Shown here in pieces: positions 44,385-52,764 of a stretch of 64,000 nucleotides of DNA (the first letter of the stretch is position 1; every line of letters starts with the position of its first letter). The stretch comes from Fictibacillus marinisediminis. Lineage in GTDB: Bacteria; Bacillota; Bacilli; Bacillales; Fictibacillaceae. The notes below the pieces were generated by a model. The model made no database searches and was not told the origin of the DNA. It saw only the letters and a list, made by a program, of their open reading frames with translations. The stretch lies in contig NZ_JAIWJX010000002.1 of assembly GCF_023149135.1 (NCBI RefSeq), positions 3,968,001 through 4,032,000 of the forward strand, given 5' to 3'. The translations under genes were made by a program, and so were the position numbers.

Positions 44385-44684
44385 TTATTCAGGCAAACGG
44401 GATCGGGATGTGTCTGCGTCAGTATCTTCAGGAGAATGCTGCACCTCTGCAGTCGCCACTTTCACTGGACGCTCCCTCTCCAGCCGTTTCACTGTATTTT
44501 TCAGTTGCATGATTTTAATGAATCCAAGGAGTCCGACAGCCAGTTCGCCAACGGTTGCAGAGCCTAAAATAATGAGAACAAGCGGCCATTTGACACTTAT
44601 TCTACATCAGCCGTTGACGACCGCAAAAACGGCGATCAACACAGCAAACAGCAAACCAAAAAGCAAATACCCTTGTGCTTTCAT
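44385..44684 (-). pseudogene. LapA-like membrane protein gene with an internal stop
   Basis: A 100-codon frame begins MKAQGYLLFGLLFAVLIAVF and ends RLPE. It has two hydrophobic helices and a charged, coiled-coil tail (QLKNTVKRLERER), the layout of LapA-domain proteins. A TGA at 44607-44609 interrupts it after VVNG. The residues around the stop (NG-stop-CRISV) become family-like (NADVEISV) if one G is removed before it and one A added seven bases later, so two compensating indels or sequencing errors are possible. It follows the YihY-like gene by five bases. Confidence 0.7.
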
Positions 44685-44689
44685 ACTCT

Positions 44690-45505
44690 TTAGTCCTTTC
44701 TGTGTCCACTGATCGGATAAACGATGGTGTTCAATAAGGCGCCAATGATGATGATCATGGCGGACAAGTAAAACCAAAGCATCAGAACGACAATTCCGCC
44801 GAGTTGGCCATAAAGCGCCGAATAGTTGTTTCCCCTGACATAAGCGGCAAATCCCATGGAAACGAGCTGCCAGCCGATCATGGAAAAAAAGGCTCCCGGA
44901 ATCACTTTCGTCACGTTCAGCTTCACGTTCGGTGCAAAATAATAGAGTCCGATGAAGAATAGAAATAAGAAGAGACTGCCTAATCCCCATTGCATGAAAA
45001 TCCATAATTTATGATAGCCATCTAATGAAAAAACATCGTTTAAGTAATGCCTCATCAGCTGTTCAATGATCGGAACAAAAACCGAGAGCAAGATCGCGAG
45101 CATAAAGCCGATCGTAAGTACGATTCCTTCTAGTATTTGTTTTAAAAAGCTTTCTTTTACCTCAATAACGTAGGCATCATTCAATACTCGTTTAATGCAT
45201 CGAAAGCCCATGGAAGAAAGCCATAAGGTAATAATACTGAATGAAAGCAGATTTCCCTGCTGGTGTGTCACTGTATACGTCAGGGTCTTTTCGATCAAGT
45301 GGTACGTATTTTCCGGCGCATAAGGTTTAGCAAGTTCCAAAATGTTTTCTTCTTGTATGGGCATGTAGGCCAACAAAGAATATATCACCAATAAAAACGG
45401 AAACACAGACATTAAAAAGTAATAGGCCATCTGGGCAGACAAATCATATACTCTCAGCGTAATAAAGCGGTTGGCGAGTTTCTTTAGAATATCAGCAGCT
45501 GTCAT
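44690..45505 (-). CDS. YihY/UPF0761 family membrane protein
   Basis: The 271-residue protein has six helices and the family blocks RVYDLSAQMAYYFLMSVFPF, LWLSSMGFRCIKRVLN and FYLSAMIIIIGALLN. The family was once named ribonuclease BN but is now thought to be a membrane protein of unclear function. AAGGGGG lies five bases before the ATG. The LapA-like gene follows and may be co-transcribed. Confidence 0.9.
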   Translation of the reverse strand: MTAADILKKLANRFITLRVYDLSAQMAYYFLMSVFPFLLVIYSLLAYMPIQEENILELAKPYAPENTYHLIEKTLTYTVTHQQGNLLSFSIITLWLSSMGFRCIKRVLNDAYVIEVKESFLKQILEGIVLTIGFMLAILLSVFVPIIEQLMRHYLNDVFSLDGYHKLWIFMQWGLGSLFLFLFFIGLYYFAPNVKLNVTKVIPGAFFSMIGWQLVSMGFAAYVRGNNYSALYGQLGGIVVLMLWFYLSAMIIIIGALLNTIVYPISGHRKD

Positions 45506-45574
45506 ATTAGCCCCCTTTCTTTTCGGCCTTCAAGTCATTCAGCCATTATACATATCATAGAAAAAAATGCAAAT

Positions 45575-45600
45575 GGAAGGCAGCCCCACTTCTGCCTTCC
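45575..45600. other. Inverted repeat upstream of the YihY-like gene
   Basis: GGAAGGCAG (45575-45583) and CTGCCTTCC (45592-45600) enclose eight bases. Only a short T-run is found on the minus strand some bases later, so a terminator for the amine oxidase side is not certain. Confidence 0.4.
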
Positions 45601-45665
45601 TCTGGTGGACATGGTACAAAGGATATGTGGCTTCTCACAGTTTTAGAAGCCTTTTTCATTAAAAT

Positions 45666-45715
45666 GGTGTCAGGCACCGTGATTACACAAGTGTGTAAAC
45701 GCGGTGCCTGACACC
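45666..45715. repeat. Palindromic element with matching changes in both arms
   Basis: The arms read GGTGTCAGGCACC and GGTGCCTGACACC: a C-to-T change on the left is matched by G-to-A on the right, so the two arms still pair with each other. The core is TTACACAAGTGTGTAA. It follows the amine oxidase stop by 16 bases. Confidence 0.9.
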
Positions 45716-45731
45716 ATTATGTAAACCATCT

Positions 45732-47198
45732 TTATGTTAACTCCTGATGCACTTCATGAGCTGCATTCACAGCGGATTCAATGGAGCCCTGCATCCAGCC
45801 GTGAGTTTTGGTCGCATGTTCTCCCGCAAAATGAAGCCTGCCTTCTGGAGTGGAAATGGCATCTCCGAATTCCTGCTCCTGAAACGGCTTAAACATTGTG
45901 AACGCCCCGCCTGCATATGGATTGTTCGTCCAGCAATAGGAAACACCCGTCGTAAACTCCCTGTACACTTGAGATCCGTGGAAAAAGGAGAGACACTTCA
46001 GCGTTTCATAGATCCTCGTCTGGTTCGGCAGGCAGCTCCAAAGATTGGAATCATCTTCCCATGTATAGCTTCCGAGCACCACTCCTGACTGGATTCCATC
46101 TGGATAGTGGCTCGGATAATATGTAAACCGGGATGCCTGGTCAGATATCGCTTTTCCTCCCCGCAAACCTTCTTCTTCCCAGAATCGCCGTTTAAATTGC
46201 AGACCGACTTTAGTTGAAGGCACATAATGGAGCTCCCGAATCGCTCGTCTTTTATAGTAGGAAAGTGACTGCTCGGGCTCAATCTGTACAAAATTCAGAA
46301 CAGAAAAAGGCAAGGTGACAATTGCCCGGTCAGCTTCAAAGACTTCTGTTTCTCTGTTTGTCGGATGTTCGGTGTACAGTGTTACTGTTTTTGGACCCTG
46401 TACAATTCTTGTCAATCGTTTTTCCATCAGCAGCCGGTCACCGAGGCGCGGCACAAAAGCTTTCGGAAGCTGGTCATTTCCTCCAGTAATCTCAAACCAC
46501 TTCATCTTCCGGTTAATAAATATAAGCAGGATGTCTCGCAACGTTTCCAGAAAAGAAAGCTCAGGAAATCCTTCCAGTGACAGAAGGACCTTGATTTTAT
46601 CCACCGCACCTGAAGATAAAGACCTGCCGAAGGGGTTATGTTTCAGGAAACCATCTACCGAATAGTTTCCGAAGCGTTTGATGATGATGGGCCAATGCCG
46701 TTCAGGATCCTCGTTCACATAATCCACGAGCGGCTGAATGGCATATCTTAAAAGGTTTTCTGCCGTTTTTCCTTTCTCATGCGCAGCAACCGGGAAGCCA
46801 AGCAGATCGGGATTCTTATCATAAATACCAGAACGGACTTTTCTTCCATTAATATAAAATAAATCATCCGGCAGGGCGTTAACAAATCGGTTATACGGCA
46901 GTTTGAACTTATGAAGGTACTCAAACACCAGCTTGTGATTTTCAGGTATCCTCATAGCCCCTGCCTCAAAATGGTGCCCTTCTGAAAATGGTGATCGGAC
47001 GGAGTAAATTCGTCCTCCGACCCGCTGGGAGGCTTCTAAAATCCGCACATCATGCCCTGCATCCAGCAGCAAAGTACCGGCAACGAGCCCGGCGATTCCT
47101 GCTCCAGCCACGATGACCTTCTTTGGTTTGGCGCCAGGAGGCAGACCGTTTCTGATCGTGTTCAGCATTTCTTCTTCTGACAGCACTCTTCCTTCCAT
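45732..47198 (-). CDS. Flavin monoamine / L-amino acid oxidase
   Basis: The 488-residue FAD enzyme has the dinucleotide motif VIVAGAGIAGLVAGTLL (about 28-44), the RVGGRIYS segment, EAGAMRIPE that lies over the flavin, and the C-terminal LHFAGEHATKTHGWMQGSIE. It is closest in style to bacterial L-amino acid oxidases, which release ammonia and H2O2. No signal peptide is present, so it is cytoplasmic. GAGGGGG lies seven bases before the ATG. It is a single-gene unit. Confidence 0.9.
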   Translation of the reverse strand: MEGRVLSEEEMLNTIRNGLPPGAKPKKVIVAGAGIAGLVAGTLLLDAGHDVRILEASQRVGGRIYSVRSPFSEGHHFEAGAMRIPENHKLVFEYLHKFKLPYNRFVNALPDDLFYINGRKVRSGIYDKNPDLLGFPVAAHEKGKTAENLLRYAIQPLVDYVNEDPERHWPIIIKRFGNYSVDGFLKHNPFGRSLSSGAVDKIKVLLSLEGFPELSFLETLRDILLIFINRKMKWFEITGGNDQLPKAFVPRLGDRLLMEKRLTRIVQGPKTVTLYTEHPTNRETEVFEADRAIVTLPFSVLNFVQIEPEQSLSYYKRRAIRELHYVPSTKVGLQFKRRFWEEEGLRGGKAISDQASRFTYYPSHYPDGIQSGVVLGSYTWEDDSNLWSCLPNQTRIYETLKCLSFFHGSQVYREFTTGVSYCWTNNPYAGGAFTMFKPFQEQEFGDAISTPEGRLHFAGEHATKTHGWMQGSIESAVNAAHEVHQELT

Positions 47199-47305
47199 AC
47201 GATTACCCCCTCAACCAAACGCTGATGATTACCAATATATTCCGTTTGTGGAGGGATAATTAATTTTAATATAACAATAATTAGATAGTCCTCATCCTAA
47301 AAGGT

Positions 47306-47355
47306 AAGTTTAGCCTCTAAGAATTCTCCTATTATTCTTGGTTGAGGCCAAACTT
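47306..47355. other. Long-arm inverted repeat upstream of the amine oxidase gene
   Basis: AAGTTTAGCCTC (47306-47317) and GAGGCCAAACTT (47344-47355) pair with one mismatch; two more bases pair outside. The 26-base loop is AT-rich. It lies about 110 bases before the oxidase start and could be a regulatory site or a backup stop for the kinase operon. Confidence 0.4.
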
Positions 47356-47394
47356 ACTTCATAGGCCAATAAGCTTGTTTCTTATATAAAGATA

Positions 47395-47440
47395 AAAAGC
47401 CCTCTTCTGCGAGGAGTTCGCAGTAGAGAGCTTTTGTTTT
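47395..47440. terminator. Terminator at the end of the nitrate operon
   Basis: AAAGCCCTCTTCTGCGA pairs with TCGCAGTAGAGAGCTTT with few mismatches. On the minus strand it is followed by TTTATC; on the plus strand by TGTTTTTT. It ends the long minus-strand operon. Confidence 0.8.
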
Positions 47441-47442
47441 TT

Positions 47443-47492
47443 GGTGCCTGGCACCACCATTACACACATGTCAAATCGGAGTGCCTGGCACC
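47443..47492. repeat. Hybrid palindromic element overlapping the kinase 3' end
   Basis: Both arms read in the same sense (GGTGCCTGGCACC and GTGCCTGGCACC) and the centre has half of each core class: TTACACA on the left and CATGTCAAA on the right. Its right part supplies the last codons and stop of the kinase gene. Confidence 0.85.
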
Positions 47493-49180
47493 ATCGGCAG
47501 CTCCAGGACCACTGTTGTTCCCTGCCCGGCCGCAGAACGCACCTTTAGCTTACCCCCGACGGAGCGTGCTCTTTCTTCCATGCTGAACAGGCCGACACCG
47601 GACTTTTGATGATCCGCACCAAATCCGCAGCCTTCATCACTGATGACCACCCGCAGGCCGTCTTCCCATCCTCGGATGGAAACAGACGCTTCATCCACAC
47701 AGGCATACTTTCGCACATTCGTTAATGATTCCTGAATGACCCGGTAAATCGTGGTTTCTTTTTCAAAACCAAGCCTGCTTCCGGAAAGAGAGCAGTCAAA
47801 GCTCACCGCGATCTGATAGTTTTCGGCAAAGCGGGTAAGAAATGAACGGATGGCAGGAACGAGGCCGAGGTCGTCCAGAACAGAAGGGCGCAATTCCCAC
47901 GAAATATCCCGCACTTCTTCAATGAGCTCCGAGACCTCCTCTTGCATCTGATCCAGCAAAGGATGCTCTACTTTTGATCGCATCCGGTTGATCGTGATCA
48001 GATGGCCGTATAAATTTTGCCCGACGCCGTCATGCAAATTACGAGACAGCCGCTTCCGTTCTTCCTCCTGAACGTCAAGCAGGCGGGTCATCATATGCTG
48101 AAGCTCCTTTTCCACGCGCTTCTTGTCTGTAATTTCAAAACGGATAGCAAGATACTGATACGGCTTTCCGTTTTCATCGAGAAATGGCACGATGGTCGTG
48201 TCCACCCAATAATAGGTACCATCTTTTGCTCTGTTCCTGATTTCACCTTTCCAAACCTTGCCGGAACTGATCGTCTGCCATAGTTGCTTGAAAAACTCGT
48301 GAGAATGATAGTTTGAGTTAATGATTCGATGGTTTTTACCGATCAATTCCTCCCGGCTGTACTGTGAGATTTTACAGAACAAATCATTCACGTATGTAAT
48401 TTTCCCTCTAGCATCAGTGATGGCTACAATGCTGGACTCATCCAGAGCAAATTTTAAATCGACAAGCTCCTGAATGGAATTCTTCAGCTCTTCCACCACC
48501 TGTTTATGCTCGGTTATTTCATAGCGGATCGCGAGAAATTGATACGGTTTTCCGTTTTCATCAAGAAATGGAACAATCGTGGTATCGACCCAATAGTAGG
48601 TTCCATCCTTTGCTTTGTTTTTCAATTCGCCGCGCCAGACGTTACCTTTTAAAATTGTTTTCCACAAATTCCGCATAAACTCCTTGGAATGGCAGCCTGA
48701 GTTAATCAGACGGTGATCACTCCCAAGAAGTTCCTGCGCGGAATATTTGGACACCTGGCAAAACTTGTCGTTAACATATGAAATGATTCCCCGTCTGTCG
48801 GTAATGGCAACGATCGCCGACTCATCCAGAGCAAACTTTAAATCTGCTAATTCCTTAAGGTGCTTTTCTATCTCATTCTTTTCGCCTTTTCGCTCCCAAA
48901 GCTCGAGCATGTAATAGAGTTCATCGTGCAGCATAAAGGAATGGATTTTAATATAAAGCGGGATTACATGTCCGTCTCGGTGAGAGCCGGTTTGAAAGAG
49001 AATATTTTCTTCCTCCATCTTTTGTATATCAAAACCGGGAAGCAGTTCGCCGATCCCCATCCCCGCTTCCTCAGCCACAGGATCGCCAAACATCACTCTG
49101 GCCCTGTCATTAACCGACTGAATTTCACCTGATAAAGAAATCACGATCGTGCCTGTTTTTATGCGATCCATAAACTTCAT
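47471..49180 (-). CDS. PAS sensor histidine kinase (NreB-like, HisKA_3 type)
   Basis: The 569-residue soluble kinase has a divergent N-terminal PAS (5-95), two closely similar PAS domains (about 115-226 and 242-352, both with KFALDES, KDGTYYWVDTTIVPFLDENG) and a NarL-type kinase core with His383 (RNLHDGVGQ) and an ATPase domain (GVGLFSMEERARSVGG). The Fe-S cysteine set of Staphylococcus NreB is not seen; the PAS type suggests flavin or haem. The last residues PMVPGTPI come from a palindromic element, so the end was altered by it. It overlaps the GAF gene by four bases and ends the operon. Confidence 0.88.
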   Translation of the reverse strand: MKFMDRIKTGTIVISLSGEIQSVNDRARVMFGDPVAEEAGMGIGELLPGFDIQKMEEENILFQTGSHRDGHVIPLYIKIHSFMLHDELYYMLELWERKGEKNEIEKHLKELADLKFALDESAIVAITDRRGIISYVNDKFCQVSKYSAQELLGSDHRLINSGCHSKEFMRNLWKTILKGNVWRGELKNKAKDGTYYWVDTTIVPFLDENGKPYQFLAIRYEITEHKQVVEELKNSIQELVDLKFALDESSIVAITDARGKITYVNDLFCKISQYSREELIGKNHRIINSNYHSHEFFKQLWQTISSGKVWKGEIRNRAKDGTYYWVDTTIVPFLDENGKPYQYLAIRFEITDKKRVEKELQHMMTRLLDVQEEERKRLSRNLHDGVGQNLYGHLITINRMRSKVEHPLLDQMQEEVSELIEEVRDISWELRPSVLDDLGLVPAIRSFLTRFAENYQIAVSFDCSLSGSRLGFEKETTIYRVIQESLTNVRKYACVDEASVSIRGWEDGLRVVISDEGCGFGADHQKSGVGLFSMEERARSVGGKLKVRSAAGQGTTVVLELPMVPGTPI

Positions 49181-49635
49181 ACACTTTCTCTCCTTCCCTT
49201 AAAGATGGAGGAAAACTGTTTTTCCCAAGCAGAGACTATGTTTTTTACAAGTTCCTGCTTTTTATCGGAGATACTCTGATTGGAACGATAACCGACTAAC
49301 ACGACTCCTTTTATGGCTCCATCGGCACAAAGCGGAACGGCAAAGGACGTTACCAGCTGTTCGGCCAGCATGATAGGATAGTCTACCGATTTCCCTTTGA
49401 TCTGATGGGGGAAATCCATGACCATTAAAGGCTGTCCGCTCGAGATAACTTTTCCTGCAATTCCTTTTCCATATCGGACAGCGATTTTTTTATATTTTTC
49501 ATTCCTGTTTCCCGCTGCATACTTCCACTGTACCTCAGAATTCGCCTTTCCTTGTAGAGCGATGCCCACGAAATTACAGTCCGTTTCCTGCCGCAGCGTT
49601 TCCAGCTCTTTGAGAATCTCCAGTTCAAATGCCAT
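49177..49635 (-). CDS. GAF-domain protein, NreA-like nitrate sensor
   Basis: The 152-residue product is a single GAF domain: CNFVGIALQGKANSEVQW, YGKGIAGKVISSGQPLMV, TSFAVPLCADGAIKGVVLVG. Staphylococcus NreA has the same size and fold and binds nitrate to control the NreB kinase, and here too it sits between response regulator and kinase genes. It overlaps the regulator gene. The ATG at 49635 is used; a TTG at 49641 with AAAAGGG five bases upstream is an equal alternative. Confidence 0.82.
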   Translation of the reverse strand: MAFELEILKELETLRQETDCNFVGIALQGKANSEVQWKYAAGNRNEKYKKIAVRYGKGIAGKVISSGQPLMVMDFPHQIKGKSVDYPIMLAEQLVTSFAVPLCADGAIKGVVLVGYRSNQSISDKKQELVKNIVSAWEKQFSSIFKGRRESV

Positions 49636-50278
49636 AGCCAAGCAAACCCTTTTTCAGTGCGTAGGCGACCAGCTCCGGCCTTGTTTTCATCTGCAGCTTT
49701 TCCATGACGTTTCCTTTATGTGTTTCTACGGTTTTCACACTGATTATCAGCTGTTCAGCAATCTCCTTATTGGAATACCCTTTAGCGATTAAAGTCAGCA
49801 CTTCTTTTTCCCGGTCGGAAAGAAGGCTGTAGGAATCTGAAGCTCCGCTCTTAACATTGCTTAAGTATTCTTCCATCAACCGCTTTGTCGCCGAGGGATT
49901 TAAATACGCGTTTCCGCTGTACACCGACTGAATGGCTGCGATCAGCTCCTCGTGCGGGGCGCTCTTTAAAATACAGCCTGATGCACCGGCCTGAATGACG
50001 CGGAATAAATATTCTTCATCGTCATGCATAGTCAAGATTAAGATCACACACTGTGGAAGGAGCTTCTTCAGCTCAGAGGTTGCCGACAAACCGTCCTTGC
50101 CGTGGGGCATGCTTAAATCCATAATAACGACATCCGGTTTGTGTTCGAGCGCTTTTTGAATCCCTTCGTTTCCTTCTGATGCTTCTCCCACCACTTCCAT
50201 ATTTGGATGAGCGTTTAACAGCATGGTAAGCCCCCGGCGTACCACTGCGTGGTCGTCAATCAGTAATATGTTAATCAA
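49625..50278 (-). CDS. Response regulator, NarL/NreC type
   Basis: The 217-residue protein has a receiver domain with the phospho-acceptor Asp54 (VVIMDLSMP), acidic DD at 8-9 and Lys near 104, and a LuxR-type helix-turn-helix (LLSDREKEVLTLIAKGYSNK ... KTVETHKGNVMEKL). The start is TTG, seven bases from AAGGAGG. It lies between two kinases in the operon and is likely the partner of one or both. Its expected targets are nitrate reduction genes, as for NreC and NarL. Confidence 0.92.
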   Translation of the reverse strand: MINILLIDDHAVVRRGLTMLLNAHPNMEVVGEASEGNEGIQKALEHKPDVVIMDLSMPHGKDGLSATSELKKLLPQCVILILTMHDDEEYLFRVIQAGASGCILKSAPHEELIAAIQSVYSGNAYLNPSATKRLMEEYLSNVKSGASDSYSLLSDREKEVLTLIAKGYSNKEIAEQLIISVKTVETHKGNVMEKLQMKTRPELVAYALKKGLLGYGI

Positions 50279-50300
50279 TGCCTTTCCTCCTTTGTGCTTT

Positions 50301-50954
50301 TTAGAGCGGAATCTGCATCTCCACCACTGTTCCCATGCCGGCTTCTGAGGTGATCCGGCAATGGCCTCCTGCCAGTTTCATCCGTTCTTTCATTGCCTGA
50401 AGACCCGGTGACTGCTGAAGTGCCGGTTCTTCCGCAAAAAAGCCTTTTCCAAAATCCTTTACCGCTATCTTCAAACAGTTTTCCTTCCATGTAAAGTCTA
50501 TTTTGATAAAAGAGGTATCGGCGTATTTGGCCGCATTCGTCAACGCCTCCTGACAAACCCTGAACAAGGTCACGCTCTGCGCCTCTGTCACCCGTTGTTC
50601 CTTGCCTGCCGATGCGATCTCGACCTCAATGCCGAATGTTGAGGTGAAAAGTTTGGAAAAGCTTTTCATCGCGGGAAGCAGACCTAGGGTTGTCAGCGTC
50701 GGCGGGTGCAATTCGACAGAAAGCAGACGGATTTCCTTAATGGTTCTCTCAAGGGACTGTGAAATTTCCTGTGCGTACTCTGTTAAATGCGGCTTCTCCA
50801 GCCCTGTCTGGATATACTGCAGCCCTGTATAGATACTATACAGGGTCTGCCCGATTCCTTCATGAAGTTCTAGTGCGATCCGCTTTATCTCTGCTTCTTG
50901 AGACTGAATGATATAGGATGTAACCTTTTCCAGCTGAATTTTCCTTTTTTTCAT
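50301..50954 (-). CDS. Sensor-less histidine kinase (HisKA_3 type)
   Basis: The 217-residue soluble protein is a bare kinase core: a dimerisation and phosphoacceptor domain with His31 (ALELHEGIGQ) and an ATPase domain (VCQEALTNAAKYAD, VKDFGKGF, GLQAMKERMKLAGG). It has no sensor domain of its own. The gene just upstream (17 bases) encodes a nitrate transporter that ends in a PAS domain, which could supply the missing sensor. AGGAG is five bases before the ATG, so it is a true separate start and not a broken fusion. Confidence 0.9.
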   Translation of the reverse strand: MKKRKIQLEKVTSYIIQSQEAEIKRIALELHEGIGQTLYSIYTGLQYIQTGLEKPHLTEYAQEISQSLERTIKEIRLLSVELHPPTLTTLGLLPAMKSFSKLFTSTFGIEVEIASAGKEQRVTEAQSVTLFRVCQEALTNAAKYADTSFIKIDFTWKENCLKIAVKDFGKGFFAEEPALQQSPGLQAMKERMKLAGGHCRITSEAGMGTVVEMQIPL

Positions 50955-50971
50955 AATTTCTCCTGCTTCCT

Positions 50972-52477
50972 CTACACACTTTTTGTTTTTAGTGCTGTAA
51001 TGTCGCTGAACATGCCGGCATACTGCTGGATTTCTCCGGCTTCATTTTTTACCGCGCTGATTGTTAGCCACTCGAGGTAATTCTGGCCGTCTTTCCTGCG
51101 GTTCCAAATCTCGCCCTGCCAAAATCCTTTCTCTTCGATGTCCAACCACATTTTTTTATAAAACCCGCCATCCTGCAGGCCGGATTTCAGCAGGTTCGGG
51201 TTCTTGCCGATCACGTCCTCTGCACTGTAGCCAGTCAGTTTGCTGAAGGCCGGGTTAACTGCTATGATTGTGCCTTTGCTGTCGGTTACCATGATGCCTT
51301 CAGCCGTGCTGTTGAGGATTTGTGCAGACATCCCAAGACGGTCCTGATAATACATCCAAATGACGAGTACGAAGCTTGCGAGCGCTACTTCGGATAACGC
51401 CATAAAACCGATTGCATAATGCCCGGTAAGCTTAAATAGCAGTGCCAGGATCAGCGGAGGGAAAAAGCCTCCGAGCCCGCCCATCGCAGAGACGACACCG
51501 TTCGCAATGCCGGACTGCTTCGGAAAATAAGCAGGAACCAGCTTAAAGATAACCCCGTTGCCCATTCCGGCACAGAGAGCGATCGTTAAACACCCTGCGG
51601 TATAGAGCCCGATGGAAGGCGCAAAGGAAAGCAGCATCGCGGCAAGCGTGTAGCCGCCAAAAACAAACATGAGCAGCTTTAGAGAGTGAAAGCGGTCAGC
51701 CAGCCAGCCACCGATCGGGCGCATAATCGTCGCGATAACGATAAATCCTGCTGTTCTGATTCCTGCATCGACTTTTTCAAGACCAAAGTTTGCCACTAAA
51801 AAGTTCGGCAAATAGATGGTAAACGCTACGAAAGATCCAAACGTAATGAAATAAAATAAGCAAAACAGCCAAAGTTTTTCATTCTTGGCGATGCCCCTCA
51901 GCTGTTCAGACAGCGATGTGCGTACTTTTGGCTCTTTTTTATCTCCGAGAAAGAAATTGGCCAGCGCCATCACCGCAAGAAGCATTAAATAAAATTGAAC
52001 GGTAAGAGACCATCCGAACTGAGAGGCGATGACCGGTGCGGTAAAAGCTGTTATGGCTGTACCAATGTTTCCTGCCCCGTAGATGCCGTTTATGAAGCCA
52101 TGGCGCTCCTTTGGGTAATATTTTGGAACAGACGTCACACCAACCGAAAAGATGGCTCCTCCTAACCCTAAAAATAAACCTCCGATAAGCAGGTCGGTAA
52201 ATGCAGAAGCATGGGCAATATAATAAACCGGAAAAAGAAGGATGATAAAACTGATCATGAAAATTTTTCTTGCTCCAAACAAGTTCGTTAAATAGCCGAG
52301 AGGAATTCTAAGCAAAGAACCCAGAATGACAGGGATAGCGGTCACCCAAGCCAGCTGGTCTGCCGGAATGCTGATGTCCTCTTTCATAAACGGCAGAAGG
52401 GATGAGATCAATACCCAAACCATAAAGCCCGCGATCAGATTGACAGTCTGTAATGGCAGCTGGATTTTTTTAATCAT
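50972..52477 (-). CDS. NarK-family nitrate/nitrite transporter fused to a PAS domain
   Basis: Residues 1-382 form a 12-helix MFS transporter of the nitrate/nitrite porter family, with both glycine-rich nitrate signatures (GAGNIGTAITAFTAP near 134 and GMGNGVIFKLVPAYFP near 304). Residues 384-497 form a cytoplasmic PAS domain (QILNSTAEGIMVTDSKG, NPAFSKLTGYSAEDVIGKNP, GEIWNRRKDG, GMFSDITALK). NarK proteins normally end after helix 12. The start overlaps the preceding small gene by four bases (ATGA). The next gene is a kinase core without sensor, so transporter and kinase may form a split nitrate or redox sensor. Confidence 0.92.
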   Translation of the reverse strand: MIKKIQLPLQTVNLIAGFMVWVLISSLLPFMKEDISIPADQLAWVTAIPVILGSLLRIPLGYLTNLFGARKIFMISFIILLFPVYYIAHASAFTDLLIGGLFLGLGGAIFSVGVTSVPKYYPKERHGFINGIYGAGNIGTAITAFTAPVIASQFGWSLTVQFYLMLLAVMALANFFLGDKKEPKVRTSLSEQLRGIAKNEKLWLFCLFYFITFGSFVAFTIYLPNFLVANFGLEKVDAGIRTAGFIVIATIMRPIGGWLADRFHSLKLLMFVFGGYTLAAMLLSFAPSIGLYTAGCLTIALCAGMGNGVIFKLVPAYFPKQSGIANGVVSAMGGLGGFFPPLILALLFKLTGHYAIGFMALSEVALASFVLVIWMYYQDRLGMSAQILNSTAEGIMVTDSKGTIIAVNPAFSKLTGYSAEDVIGKNPNLLKSGLQDGGFYKKMWLDIEEKGFWQGEIWNRRKDGQNYLEWLTISAVKNEAGEIQQYAGMFSDITALKTKSV

Positions 52478-52764
52478 TTTGCACAGTCCTTTCTGATTTC
52501 GTAATAAAGGCAGCCGACAGGATCATAGGCGGTCAATCCTTCATCTGTGGCCATAATCTCACAGTCGGCTGAAATCGCCAGAAAGTGATAGCCGTCAAAG
52601 TATAGCCTTATATGGGTACGGTCAGGGCAAGGTTTTATTTTTTCGATATACCTATGCACCCAAGCGTTTTCACCTGCTTCCCCTCTGGAATATATCTTGA
52701 TTCCTACAGGTTCGGAGACATTCTTTAAAACGTCATATAAGGGATTACTTTCCACAGCTTCCAC
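52474..52764 (-). CDS. Small hypothetical protein of the nitrate operon
   Basis: The 96-residue soluble protein contains four cysteines spread along the chain and an aromatic centre (RLYFDGYHFLAISADCEI). I do not recognise a family. It overlaps the upstream small gene by 20 bases and narK-PAS by four, so translation is probably coupled. The start is GTG (52764, or 52755). A role in assembly or control of the reductase is only suggested by position. Confidence 0.7.
   Translation of the reverse strand: MEAVESNPLYDVLKNVSEPVGIKIYSRGEAGENAWVHRYIEKIKPCPDRTHIRLYFDGYHFLAISADCEIMATDEGLTAYDPVGCLYYEIRKDCAK

Noticed and set aside
50954-50972. NarK-PAS and the next kinase as one gene split by a frameshift
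   Set aside because: The kinase has its own AGGAG site and ATG, and no single-base change joins the two without also removing the stop and 17 bases of leader-like sequence.
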